From: Conidiobolus incongruus B7586
Lineage: Eukaryota; Entomophthoromycota; Entomophthoromycetes; Entomophthorales; Conidiobolaceae
DNA: 31,606 bases
NCBI GenBank assembly: GCA_000697335.1
Contig: JNEM01009299.1
Coordinates: 1-31,606 of the forward strand
Reading direction: 5' to 3'
Shown: positions 1 through 9,941 of the stretch, piece by piece
How the letters are laid out: every line of letters begins with the position of its first letter
How positions within the stretch are numbered: the first letter of the stretch is position 1
The notes under the pieces: generated by a model
Told to the model about the DNA's origin: nothing
Seen by the model: the letters and a program-made list of their open reading frames with translations, nothing else
The model's database searches: none
Translations under genes and position numbers: made by a program

Positions 1-583
1 AATTATTATAATTAATATATTCTAAACTTTTAATCAAAAAACAAAATGTTAAAAAAATCCTTTTTATAATTTTTAATAACCAAATATCTTATTTATAAAT
101 AAGTGTTAATTGTTATAATATATTATAATAGTATAAAATTCTTTTATTCAATTTTTAAAGATAAATTAATTAATAAAAAGCTTATATTAGATTTTAAATA
201 GAATTGTTTTTGATTATTATTTTTATTATAAATTAAAAATGATTATTATATAATATAAGAATTATAAATTATATAAAATTATATAAATTTTTATATATAA
301 AAAATTACAAAATTACCATATTTAATATATACACTAAAATATAAAGATGCAATTATAACTGTTTGACGTAATAAAAAATATAAATTTAGAAAAAAAATTC
401 ATATAAATAAATCAAATTAGTCTATAAAAATTTAATTTTAGTTTTTAATAAAAAAATTATTTTTTAAATATTAGAAGCTAGTTAAAAATATAGCAAATTA
501 TTATTAATTATAAAAGAAAGTACTAATTTTTATATTTCATATATTAGTATTTTATTTAACTTAAATTTTGAAATTTTGCCATT
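1..583 (+). repeat. AT-rich TIR element, copy A (right part, cut by window edge)
   Basis: This is the right-hand part of a very AT-rich dispersed element that recurs at 21311-22864 and 28175-29443 in the same orientation. Shared landmarks occur in the same order in all three: a TTAATTRTTATAATA-type block near 106-125, a block of the form ATAGCAAA..TATTAAT..TAAAAG near 489-520, then TATATTTCATATATTA. The copy ends at about 570-583 with TTTTGCCATTAT, the inverse of the left end of copy B (AATGGCAAA). The left end lies outside the window. No coding capacity is visible. The class is unknown; terminal inverted repeats suggest a decayed DNA transposon or a non-autonomous relative. Confidence 0.55.
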
Positions 584-2319
584 ATTTAATTTTTATATTA
601 ATATTGACCTGGATATCTTTATCAGTATGTTTTTTAAACTGACCATATTTAATATTATCAGAAAAAATCAATAAGGTTATCAAAATTTCATTTCAGTTAA
701 AATTTGTTGCACTGGGTAAACAATAATTTTAAACATACACAAATAACATTATGTTTAAAAAAAATATAAAAATCTGTTAACTATTGACAAATGGCTTAAA
801 TAATGATTTATAGTTCAAAATATTTGGCCAATGATACTTTTAACAATATAAAAAGTCCTAAAGTTAACATTAATACAAATAATGTTAAATATATTAATAT
901 CATATATTACATTGTTAATTCTAGACTATTTAATAACAGTACAAAATAATAATAATTATATAATAATTTGAAGTTGTAACTATATAAGCAATTACTCATA
1001 TCCATTATCCAAGCTTTTTAAATATAATATTCAAAAACAGGTATAGAGTAAATTAAAAGGTAGTTAATATCAGAGAGAAAATATTTGTATTTCAAGGATT
1101 ATAAACTGATACTTTAAGATCTGTATCGTTTAAATGAAATTATTTCGACCATTCTAGAATTTTTATAAAAAACAATAATTTCATCTATTAAATTTTATGA
1201 TATCATTAAATAAACTTTGATTAATTAAAGATAAAATATATAGATATATAGATAATAATTTAATATTATATATTAAATAGAAAAATCTAATCAAACAATT
1301 TTTATGCCTTATAATATTTCGGTGATTATCAATATATTTTTATAAATTCCTTAATATACCATTTTTTGAAATATTACAAATTCAAAAATCGTTACTAAAG
1401 TTAAAATTTCAGTTATTATTTTTCAAAAGTAATAACTGAAATAATGAATCTGTAGAGATTAGTATTACATAGTATTAATTTATAAGTCATATTTCAATAT
1501 ATCATAGTCTAGTCAAATATTATTTAATATAAATTTTAAGGTTTACATCATCTCAAAATATTTCAATGCTCATTGCTCAAGATTCAATCCATGTATTCTA
1601 ATCCAATATTCAATAACATCAAACCAATAATAAATTAATATTGTAAAAAAAATCTTTTGATATATTAATTAAATTTAAAATATATTAATTTTTTCACAAT
1701 AATATTACTACTAACACTAAAATAAAAAATAAAATTTTTATTATATTTAAAACCATTTTTGATAAATTTAAAGTGGTACAAATGCTAATATAATTATGGA
1801 ATGTTTTTTAATTATTATAGATTTAATATAAAAATTATTGCAATGCAGAGGACATTGATATTCATATTCATAATTTGAAAGAATGTCTAATATTTTGTTG
1901 GTATTATCTATTTTTAAATTTTAAATAAAGTGAATGACAGTCAGATTAATAACTAATTCTCTAATAAAGTTGGATAAAATTTACGAAATGAATCGATAAT
2001 AATTTCATAATATTATATCAATGAACTTTTACCTATTTAGTTAATAGTTTTGAAAATATATACCCATATATATTACTTTTATTATATGAGCATCTTATAT
2101 TCACTAAATTATACAAAAATTCAAAAAATTTGTAAAATTGACAAATTTAATTTGAAAATAGTTTTCAAAATAAATTAATCCCATAATAATTTAAGCAAAT
2201 TGTAGAGTTATCAATCCTATAAATATAACTAATTTGTGACATACTTAGCTTCAAACAAAGGTTATACAATTTTTAGAAATCTGTAAAATACTTAATCAAA
2301 ATATAAACAACTATAATTA
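584..2319. other. Intergenic, no gene seen
   Basis: About 1.7 kb of AT-rich sequence between the repeat copy and the INTS7-like gene. I see no open frame of useful length, no RNA gene and no clear repeat. The last few hundred bases must hold the promoter and 5' leader of the plus-strand gene that follows, but no specific element stands out from the AT background. Confidence 0.5.
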
Positions 2320-2331
2320 ATGAACATATAA
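2320..2331 (+). promoter_or_regulatory. Three-codon upstream ORF before the INTS7-like start
   Basis: The stretch reads ATG AAC ATA TAA, a three-codon open frame plus stop. It ends two bases before the ATG of the large gene at 2334. If the transcript begins upstream of it, scanning ribosomes would meet this ATG first. The sequence before it (TTAATG) lacks a purine at -3, so leaky scanning is likely. Whether it is transcribed cannot be told from sequence. Confidence 0.35.
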
Positions 2332-2333
2332 AA

Positions 2334-5267
2334 ATGGATCAATTCAACTATACCAATACTAACTATCTCAATACTTTAGGGCCAAAATCCAGTATTAATT
2401 TTAAAAACTCTTCCGAAGTGGAATTACTGTTAACTTCCAAGAATTACGATCACCAAACCCACGCAATTATTTGGGTACCTCACCATCTGAACCAACATCC
2501 AAATCCTTTAACTATAAACGAATGGGTACTAAAGCTAACGCGACAGTTCGCTACCAGTGCAAGTCCCATCAAGTTATTAATCATTGAAGCACTCACAAAA
2601 ATCCAGCCGCATTTGACCAAAGTATTCAATATTGAACAGATCTTTCAAAACCTTGTGACCTTGATGAACACTTCGGAGTGCAGTATCGAGGACCAGGTCC
2701 TATCTCTGAGAAGTTTAAAGAGTGTGAATGTAATCATTTACAATAATGTCAAATATCAGCAACTGATCTACAATTTAATTGATATTGGCAATTTAATTAA
2801 TTTGAATGAGGAGTTGGTACTCACTTGTTTAGAATGTATTGAATTGATCATAATTCACAGTAAAAATGGTCGTCAATTATTTCTCCAATTGATTATGGAT
2901 ATCTCAAGTTTAGAATCCAATTATCGCGAAATTGCAATTCAATTACTCAGACATTTTGGATCTATATCACATTTTGGCCAAGATGCTTATACCCATTGTA
3001 TGAACCTATTTCACCAGTTAGATTCCCAAGATTTTGGTATTGAAACCAATTCTATAAGATTTGGCTTATTGTCTACAATGACGAGACTAGTTCAGCACCA
3101 ACCTTTGAGAATTGATCACTATACCAAATTTTTAAGGAAAGAATTCGACAATCTGTGTCACTCTAGTTATCTTAGGATATTGTATTGCAATTTGACAGAA
3201 TTATTAAAAGATAGCAAAACCAATTTCCATTTCAAATTAAATATAATTAATGATGATTGGTTAACAATCATTCAACAATCGAGAGAAAAATGCAATTCGA
3301 AATTGAATCAAATCAAATCTTTGATGGTGATAAAATATCTATTAAAGTTAAGAACTCAAAAGATAGAAGCGCTCGAGTGGGATATTAAGGAAGTGAAATC
3401 CAACGAAATCAATCAACTACTCATTACTTTATACCAGAATTTGTTCAGTGATAAAGGAGCTCTAAATTTCAGTTATATTCTAATATCGAATCAGTTACTC
3501 ACTCGATTGCTTATTATGCACATTAATGCTGAATCCATTCAATCTGTACTGCCATTCATTCAAATTAATCAGTCGCAATTCTTTAAACTCATTCAACCTA
3601 AATTACCTCGGAATAAGCTTATACTTGTATTGAGGAGTCTGAAATTTCAAATTCAGTTTATCTTAAAGTGTGTGAAAAATAGTGACTCAATTCAAGATTT
3701 AAGTGAAATTATTATCAATTGCATCTTTGATTTATTGACAAAGTGGAATCCTCAAAAGAATATTGAGCTATCCAGATTGATTGATCGATGGACAGATTCT
3801 CTCATTCCCCAGCTGCTAGAGCTACCAGATTTAATCCAAATGTTGCAGCAAAAATTGATTAATCAAAATTTGACACATGTGCGATTAATTCGACTTGGTC
3901 TTTTGACTTATTCAACATTTGAAGGAATTGAGCAATCCCCCACACGTTCTGATAAGATCATATTACCAAAAGTACCCCTATTGGACAAGCTTCTCAGTTT
4001 GAACTTACCAAGTTCCATTCTTGTTCCAGTATTAATGGATTGCTTCAAGTGCCACTTTCTCAAGAGTAACTACCAAATAAGTTTCAAAATCATCACAATT
4101 CTCAAGCAATACCAACCCACAGTATCAAACCAACTCCAGCGTCTGATTCTCAACTGGGCGCAACTCAACGAATTCGAAGCTAAATGGCACCAAAAGATCA
4201 TCCAAGGCGGATCCACAGCCCTCAACTATAACGATCTCGAACTAATCATTAACCAATTCAAGCAATTTGGCTTCACCGCATCGACGTGGCTCATCGAACT
4301 GAGAATCATATACTTGCAATCCCTCGAAAATCTCATTGTCATCAGCAACCAATTTACTCTAACAAAATTCCAACTGAAACAAATCTACCACAATTTGACT
4401 CAACTTGAAGAATCGATTCAATACTGGAGGTACTTGCAGACGACCTGGAATTTTTGGTTCAATACCGATCAGTTGAAATGGACTGAGAATCACATTGCAA
4501 AATTGACAAGATTCATTCAAAATTGTATTGAAATCATAAAATTATTAGAGTATGCTAAATATTACAAATTAAATGTGATGGCAGATCATCTTATGAAATT
4601 ATCGCCAAATGTCAACAATAGTATAAAGATTGATACAGAATTTAAGCCACTTAATGAGTTAGAATTAAACGAAATTGGCAGACAATTTAAAACCCTTATC
4701 AAAACCCTATACTTAGACTCATCGTCATATCCTCCAATCTTCTTTCAATACCTTAGTAATCCTATCACTCTGAGTGTGGAACTGCCCGAGCTCAACAATT
4801 TCAACTCTAACAATCTATACACTATCGAATACTCCAAGGATCATCGTTTGAACCTACGATTTAAAGGTAAATTGCGACTGGATCATCATCTCAATGCATC
4901 CCAACGCGAACATTTGAAATCTGGGAATATCCAAATTCACATCCAAAACTTCGACAGTTCCAAATTTATGAACTTCAACAGCTCCAGTCTGAGCGACCAG
5001 TTCCAATTCTACAGGCTAAGCTCATCGTCCTCGGCAACTAAGGACTATTTCGCTAACGTCCAATTCTTGGACGAGGGTTTAGGTCATTTCGAAAGTGATA
5101 TTCTCATAACTCCCTGTAGCGATACCATATTAAGGTTTAGTCACCTCGAAAATCGACTGTTTTGGAATTTGGGTCTTCGTTTCAGTGTTGTATTAACATT
5201 CGATGATAGCGAGCCAAAGGGGTTGGGTGATAGTGTACTGTCATTGATCAGATTGAGATCGAAATAA
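2334..5267 (+). CDS. INTS7: Integrator complex subunit 7 (INTS7)-like protein
   Basis: Uninterrupted 977-residue frame; human INTS7 is about 960. The N-terminal third is all-helical and HEAT/ARM-like. Residues about 40-150 follow the INTS7 pattern as I remember it: a conserved Ala and Pro at the start, then LTINEWVLKLTRQF, a helix with PHLTKVFNIEQIF (human has a similar HLEKILNVDEF), then LRSLKSV. The middle is Leu/Ile/Gln-rich helical repeats. The last 170 residues switch to a beta-rich domain beginning near YPPIFFQYLSNP, which resembles the INTS7 C-terminal region, where human has a FFQSL motif. Integrator is a nuclear complex that cleaves snRNA and promoter-proximal transcripts at RNA polymerase II; INTS7 is a scaffold subunit. 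The gene has no intron, unlike most neighbours. The start is the first in-frame ATG (AAAAATGG). No catalytic residues are expected. Another HEAT-repeat adaptor is the main alternative. Confidence 0.72.
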   Translation: MDQFNYTNTNYLNTLGPKSSINFKNSSEVELLLTSKNYDHQTHAIIWVPHHLNQHPNPLTINEWVLKLTRQFATSASPIKLLIIEALTKIQPHLTKVFNIEQIFQNLVTLMNTSECSIEDQVLSLRSLKSVNVIIYNNVKYQQLIYNLIDIGNLINLNEELVLTCLECIELIIIHSKNGRQLFLQLIMDISSLESNYREIAIQLLRHFGSISHFGQDAYTHCMNLFHQLDSQDFGIETNSIRFGLLSTMTRLVQHQPLRIDHYTKFLRKEFDNLCHSSYLRILYCNLTELLKDSKTNFHFKLNIINDDWLTIIQQSREKCNSKLNQIKSLMVIKYLLKLRTQKIEALEWDIKEVKSNEINQLLITLYQNLFSDKGALNFSYILISNQLLTRLLIMHINAESIQSVLPFIQINQSQFFKLIQPKLPRNKLILVLRSLKFQIQFILKCVKNSDSIQDLSEIIINCIFDLLTKWNPQKNIELSRLIDRWTDSLIPQLLELPDLIQMLQQKLINQNLTHVRLIRLGLLTYSTFEGIEQSPTRSDKIILPKVPLLDKLLSLNLPSSILVPVLMDCFKCHFLKSNYQISFKIITILKQYQPTVSNQLQRLILNWAQLNEFEAKWHQKIIQGGSTALNYNDLELIINQFKQFGFTASTWLIELRIIYLQSLENLIVISNQFTLTKFQLKQIYHNLTQLEESIQYWRYLQTTWNFWFNTDQLKWTENHIAKLTRFIQNCIEIIKLLEYAKYYKLNVMADHLMKLSPNVNNSIKIDTEFKPLNELELNEIGRQFKTLIKTLYLDSSSYPPIFFQYLSNPITLSVELPELNNFNSNNLYTIEYSKDHRLNLRFKGKLRLDHHLNASQREHLKSGNIQIHIQNFDSSKFMNFNSSSLSDQFQFYRLSSSSSATKDYFANVQFLDEGLGHFESDILITPCSDTILRFSHLENRLFWNLGLRFSVVLTFDDSEPKGLGDSVLSLIRLRSK

Positions 5268-5999
5268 ATCTAGAAATTTATTGGAATAAAATAGGTATCA
5301 GAAGTTTGGAAAATTAATAATTAACAAACTTTAGTAAAATTTTCAAAAATAAATTTGATTAGATAAATTATAAGATCAATTTTTTTCAATTTTATATTGA
5401 TTTTAGATTAATGATATTATAAACCTTTACCAATATAAAATAACCACCAAATCATCCCATAAAATATTTTAACTACTTTTAAATTATAAATTTTTAAAAT
5501 ATTCGCAATTTTAAGATCTTTGCAACAAAAGTTTAACCAGAGTTACGTTATGATCCTTATCTTGCTAAATATATTGATCATTGGTAGCTCTAAATAGCGT
5601 TAGACTTGAGATTAAAGGTTGTGAGTATGTCAAACTATCTACCCCATTTGCTTTCCTATCAGTGGAGTTATGGAGGTTCATCAATTTGACAAAATTTTTA
5701 ATTAAAAATATAATTATTAAATATACATTTTAAATGTATGACTGCTCAATTTGTAGTTTATAGAAATTATTCTCATCGATGTTCATAAACTATAAACTCA
5801 AATCTCCATATACCAACTCCTTATTGTATTATCTTGATAATAAAAATTTTAATTAATAATCTAACTTTAAACTATATCCCATAACCGTTGTATCGTCCTA
5901 AAATTAACATTAAAATATGACAATCAATAGATCAAAAGTGATAATCACAAATTAATTAACCTAAGAAATCCACACTAATCATATGAACATTATATCACA
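5268..5999. other. Intergenic, no gene seen
   Basis: This interval holds the 3' end of the INTS7-like gene and the promoter of the lipoate ligase. The part at 5520-5700 is less AT-rich than the rest, but I recognise no tRNA, 5S, U6 or snoRNA pattern in it. Two short inverted repeats occur: ATACATTT/AAATGTAT at 5723-5739 and TAGTTTAT/ATAAACTA with a 23-base loop at 5754-5792. Both are small enough to be chance in this composition. Confidence 0.45.
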
Positions 6000-7570
6000 A
6001 TGCTATACTACCAATCTAAATTAATCAATACAATTACAAAGATCAAACAATTGCAATTTTCTACATTCTCTTCGTCAAGAATTTTAAATAATGCTACAAA
6101 ACTCAACCCCAGTGTAACGACCTCCAACATATTTATAATTTAAATATTAACAAATGAATTCCCAATAGAAAAAAGTAATCATCTCTCAATTAACTGATCC
6201 TTATTGGAATTTGAGTATTGAAGAATGGTAACAATCCGCTAAAATCACTACGATAAAAAACAATTAATGAATTTAGGTTATTTCGAAAGATGCCGGAGGT
6301 ATCCCACATTGCCTACTTTTACGTGAATAAACCATGCGTAGTAATGGGAAGGAATCAAGTAAACTAAAGATCTACCTCATTGACTTATGAATATCTCACC
6401 AATGTTTAGAATCCATTCAAAGAATGTAACCTAGAACTCATGACCCAAGACAACATCCCCCTAGTACGTCGTCAGAGCGGAGGTGGTGCAGTGTACCACG
6501 ACGTTGGAAACTCCAACTACTGTATTATAGTGCCACGCGAAGAATTCTTGCGGGAAACTAATTCCAAACTGGTGTCAGATTCTCTCAACAAATTGGGATG
6601 TCCCACTTATTTGACACCACGTAACGATATCGCTGTGGATGGATGCAAAATAAGTGGAAGTGCTTACAAGATTGCGGGGCTTAAAGCGTATCATCATGGG
6701 ACGATGTTGCTGAGGAGTGATTTGGATAGGTTGTTAAAGTATTTAACAACGAATCGAGTAACTTCATCATTCACAGCTTAAGATTTTGTTATTAATTGTG
6801 ATGATTTAGATTAATTTGACTACGAAGGGAGTAGAGAGTGTTCGTAGTAAAGTGATCAACCTAAACCATTTCAATCCCGATCTCGATCACCAGTTGTTTT
6901 ACGAGACTGTCGCTGCATCCTTCAATCAACATTACTTACCTGAAATGATATCTGAAGTAACTCAATACCCTCAATACCTACTATAAGCTAATCAAAGTGT
7001 AGGTTCAATTTATAGATCAAGAGTTCTGCTTAAGCAATCCCTATATTATAGAGAGTTACAATAAACTCAAGGTAATGAATATCACCAAAAACTTGACAAC
7101 GATTAACCACCAGTAGTCTTGGGATTGGATCTATGGCCAAACCCCCGAATTTCATCAACCCATTATCCTACAATCACGTAAATTAGATATTGATATGGTA
7201 ATTAATAACATTTAAAAAAATACCAATACTAACCGTAGAATGGGATAATAGGCTTTACAACTGAATTGCAAACATTCTAAAATCCTAAATTTCCAATTAA
7301 TCAATTCTGATAAATTTAACCCTGAAGATTTGGAAGTGATCCAAGGTTGGTTGGATTGCATTAACGAAGCATTTCAAGGTAATTAATAAGTATTTAACAT
7401 TAAATTATTAAACTAATATTTTGTTAGATTTAGTTTACGATCCCCAAACTCTCAAGAATCAACTTCAACGTCGCGTTTTAGAAGAATCCGTATTTTTAAA
7501 ACCTGACCAATTTCCTGGTAATCAATTGGAATGGATTGAAATTGTTGGTCAAATAATCAACCAAATGTAA
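6000..7570 (+). CDS. LIPT1: Lipoate-protein ligase / lipoyltransferase, mitochondrial (9 exons)
   Basis: I assembled nine exons: 6000-6113, 6169-6227, 6277-6358, 6410-6757, 6810-6956, 7003-7071, 7117-7197, 7252-7378 and 7428-7570. All eight introns are GT..AG and 45-55 nt. They encode 389 residues; human LIPT1 has 373. The N-terminus (MLYYQSKLINTITKIKQLQF, then a Ser-rich stretch with SSSR) is basic, hydroxylated and acid-free, as in a mitochondrial presequence. Family motifs follow in order: DPYWNLSIEEW (48-58), VVMGRNQNPFKECN (79-92), VRRQSGGGAVYHD (104-116), DGCKISGSAYK (162-172), AYHHGTML (178-185), TKGVESVRSKVINL and SWDWIYGQTPEF. The enzyme joins lipoate to lysines of 2-oxoacid dehydrogenase E2 subunits and glycine-cleavage H protein. 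The C-terminal accessory domain is present. The junction at 7251/7252 was fixed by reading frame alone and is the least certain. The gene is convergent with the MED19-like gene, 157 bp away. Confidence 0.9.
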
Positions 7571-7727
7571 TCTCTAATTATATATAAAATTTATTAATTG
7601 ATTAATAGTGAAAAAAAATAAAATTTTGAAATTAATTCATGAGTTATTGATTTTTTAATTGTTATTGGGGTAGAAATAAATTTTGAAAATTGTGTGCAAT
7701 TAGAGTTATTCAATTTTTAGTATGTTA

Positions 7728-9404
7728 TTAGTGACGCGAGGATTGGGGTCGAGAACGACGATCCTCCGAATACTCTTCGTGATATCTGCTGCTTTCGGAG
7801 CTTGCTTCGTGGCGATGCTTGTGCATTCTGGGATCTATGGACTGGTGACTGTGACTGGATTCGCGATGGCGATGCTCCTTGGATGATGGCGGGCGTTCTG
7901 CATGGCGACGCGAGCTACTACGATGCTCCATGGTTTCAGAATGCGACGATTGGGGATATGTGCTACTGGCTTCAGGTGTCGCGTGGCCGCTGCGCGACTT
8001 CTTGGAGGAGGGATTGAATTCGCTACTGTCCGTTAAGTGGTGCTTACTACTACTCTTGGATTCCGAGCGGGACTGCGGTTTGTGTTGAGCAGCTTCGTCC
8101 ACGGTGTGCTTGCTTCGGGACGGTTCGTACCGCTCTCGAGATGCATGCTTGGATGATACATAGCCTTGGTGACCATGGCGGGATGGATCTGAACCCTCTG
8201 GATGTCGCGACGGCGTCCCTGAACCAGAATGAGCATGGCGGTGATGTGAGCGATTGAGATCTACTGGAGTTGACACAGAAGTTGTAGGGATTGATTTGGA
8301 ATGGTGATCTTCTTCCTTGTGAGATCTATGCAACTCCTTATAACGACTTGATGAGCGATGTTCTTCAGATCTGTGGTGCGAAGATTCTCTATTGGGATCC
8401 CTGGGTCGAGAATTCTCGTCCCTAGGTATTTTAGAGTTGGATGACTCAGTTGTAACATTAGGTGAATGTGCTTGATATGGTGAGTTTGCGCCAGATCGTC
8501 TGTGACGAGAGCTGGAGCGCGGTGTGGACTGTGCAAAAGCAGGATCTTCAAGATGTCTAGATTTAGATTTATGATACTCTTCAGGATAGCGCGAATGTCG
8601 ACTTCTTTCCATTTCTTCCCTAGTAGCTTGTGAACTATGAGGGCGATGGTCATGTGGATGTCCAGAATGGTTAGCAGATGTACCATGTCTGGAAGACTGT
8701 TGTGAGCTTGACCTCTGCCTTAGTTCCGTAACATCTGAAGGTGCCTGCTTATAAGATTTTGCTTGACTTGGAGGTCTGGACAATGGATCGCTTGGAGTGT
8801 GGGGTCTTCGCTCACTATTGGAGGAGGCTACATTACCATTGACACCATGCTCCGCCTTAAGAGTATCTCTATAATCAGCAGGTTGTCCACCTGAAAGGTC
8901 ATCAGTCTCAATGTTAGCCATTCTATAGATGGCTTTCTGTATATAACCATCATCAGCAAGCTGATTAATATTACGATATTTTAAAGGGCCTTCGTCAAAC
9001 TTAAAAATGTTGAACAATCTATACTTATTCAGTGGCTTGACTTCAACATTCAAACTAGGGTTATGGTACAGTAAACTATGTAACGTTCCATCGTTTGTCA
9101 CCTCGTGATTGCCGTTAACTCTCTCCAAATACGGTTTATAATCACCATTCCAGGGATTTTCGTCCTCTTTGTCAATATAGGGCTTGACATACTCGTCATA
9201 CATCCTATTTAGTCCCGTTCGCGATATCAAGCACTGCGTCGGATCGATTTCCGGTATTTTGGGTACGGGTTTCAAATATAATAATTTTGGGGAGTTGGGC
9301 GTTTCCGTCACAGAATTTTGACTCGTTTCATTATTATTTACATTAGTGGTGATAGTAGGATTCTCTATTTTAACTTGAATGTGGTTATCTGTTCCATTCA
9401 TCAT
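7728..9404 (-). CDS. MED19: Mediator subunit 19 (MED19)-like protein with long Ser/His/Arg-rich tail
   Basis: Single 558-residue frame without introns. Residues 40-160 form the only ordered-looking part: PTQCLISRTGLNRMYDEYVKPYI, then YKPYLERVNG, GTLHSLLYHNP and LNKYRLFNIFKFDEGPLKYR. The spacing (Tyr-x-x-Tyr-Val-x-Pro, a short Gly-containing loop, a GTLxSLL segment, then Phe-x-x-x-x-GPL) resembles fungal and metazoan MED19/Rox3 as I recall them. Residues about 190-558 are low complexity, dominated by Ser, His, Arg, Glu and Pro, with many SSR, RHS and SKH tracts, and are surely disordered. Metazoan MED19 also ends in a basic tail, but a much shorter, Lys-rich one. MED19 sits in the Mediator head/hook and links activators to RNA polymerase II. 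Two adjacent ATGs open the frame and the first was taken. An unrelated RS/HS-rich nuclear protein is the alternative. Confidence 0.5.
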   Translation of the reverse strand: MMNGTDNHIQVKIENPTITTNVNNNETSQNSVTETPNSPKLLYLKPVPKIPEIDPTQCLISRTGLNRMYDEYVKPYIDKEDENPWNGDYKPYLERVNGNHEVTNDGTLHSLLYHNPSLNVEVKPLNKYRLFNIFKFDEGPLKYRNINQLADDGYIQKAIYRMANIETDDLSGGQPADYRDTLKAEHGVNGNVASSNSERRPHTPSDPLSRPPSQAKSYKQAPSDVTELRQRSSSQQSSRHGTSANHSGHPHDHRPHSSQATREEMERSRHSRYPEEYHKSKSRHLEDPAFAQSTPRSSSRHRRSGANSPYQAHSPNVTTESSNSKIPRDENSRPRDPNRESSHHRSEEHRSSSRYKELHRSHKEEDHHSKSIPTTSVSTPVDLNRSHHRHAHSGSGTPSRHPEGSDPSRHGHQGYVSSKHASRERYEPSRSKHTVDEAAQHKPQSRSESKSSSKHHLTDSSEFNPSSKKSRSGHATPEASSTYPQSSHSETMEHRSSSRRHAERPPSSKEHRHRESSHSHQSIDPRMHKHRHEASSESSRYHEEYSEDRRSRPQSSRH

Positions 9405-9941
9405 ATTTTTTAGAACTTAAACAATACGATATATTAACAAACTTTCAATACTTAATTATAATAATAACTTTTCAACCTTATTAAATAAACAACCCAAAGA
9501 AAACAATTATAAATATAGGTTGAAGTTAACTTTCAATTCTAAATAACTCTATTGATTATTTAGCAACTTTGATATTAAATTAATTAATTTTAAATGGGTT
9601 AGTTTTGGTAGGGTCGAAGTGTTAAGATTGTTACCTTACATTTGCAATCAATCGGTAAATTTATTTAATATTTTTGTAATTTCAGATAATTGGAATTTAT
9701 GGGACTGGATGATTGGAGTGATTGAAATTGAGGTTAAAGCAATTAGTCAAATTGTATCAAAATACAATATGAAATATTTTTAGAAAATTGAAAGAGTAAT
9801 GATACAATAAAAACTATCAAAATAATCAATGGCGGGCCTATTTATTATAATCAATACAAGATAATTTTCAACAGTACTAAAATATGCTAATTCAAAGTTA
9901 ATTGCAAAAACAGTTTTTAAATATCGAAATAGTGATAATTT
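9405..9941. other. Intergenic, no gene seen
   Basis: This stretch lies between the start of the MED19-like gene and the stop of nudC, both on the minus strand. It should hold the MED19-like promoter and the nudC 3' end. The part at 9590-9740 is somewhat richer in G, but carries no frame or RNA structure that I recognise. Confidence 0.45.

Noticed and set aside
5520-5700. Possible structured RNA gene in a less AT-rich stretch
   Set aside because: I could not match it to tRNA, 5S, U-snRNA or C/D-box patterns. Composition alone is not enough.
5723-5792. Two short inverted repeats that could be terminators or a hairpin RNA
   Set aside because: Eight-base AT stems are frequent by chance here, and no flanking T-tract or conserved RNA motif supports them.
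7802-8088. Two plus-strand open frames of about 70 codons
   Set aside because: They lie opposite the low-complexity Ser/His/Arg tail of the MED19-like gene, whose GC-richer codons leave the other strand free of stops by chance.
8033-8686. Minus-strand frames of 67 and 141 codons in another phase
   Set aside because: They overlap the MED19-like gene in a shifted frame. They are Leu/Ile/His-rich text with no motif and arise from the repetitive tail.
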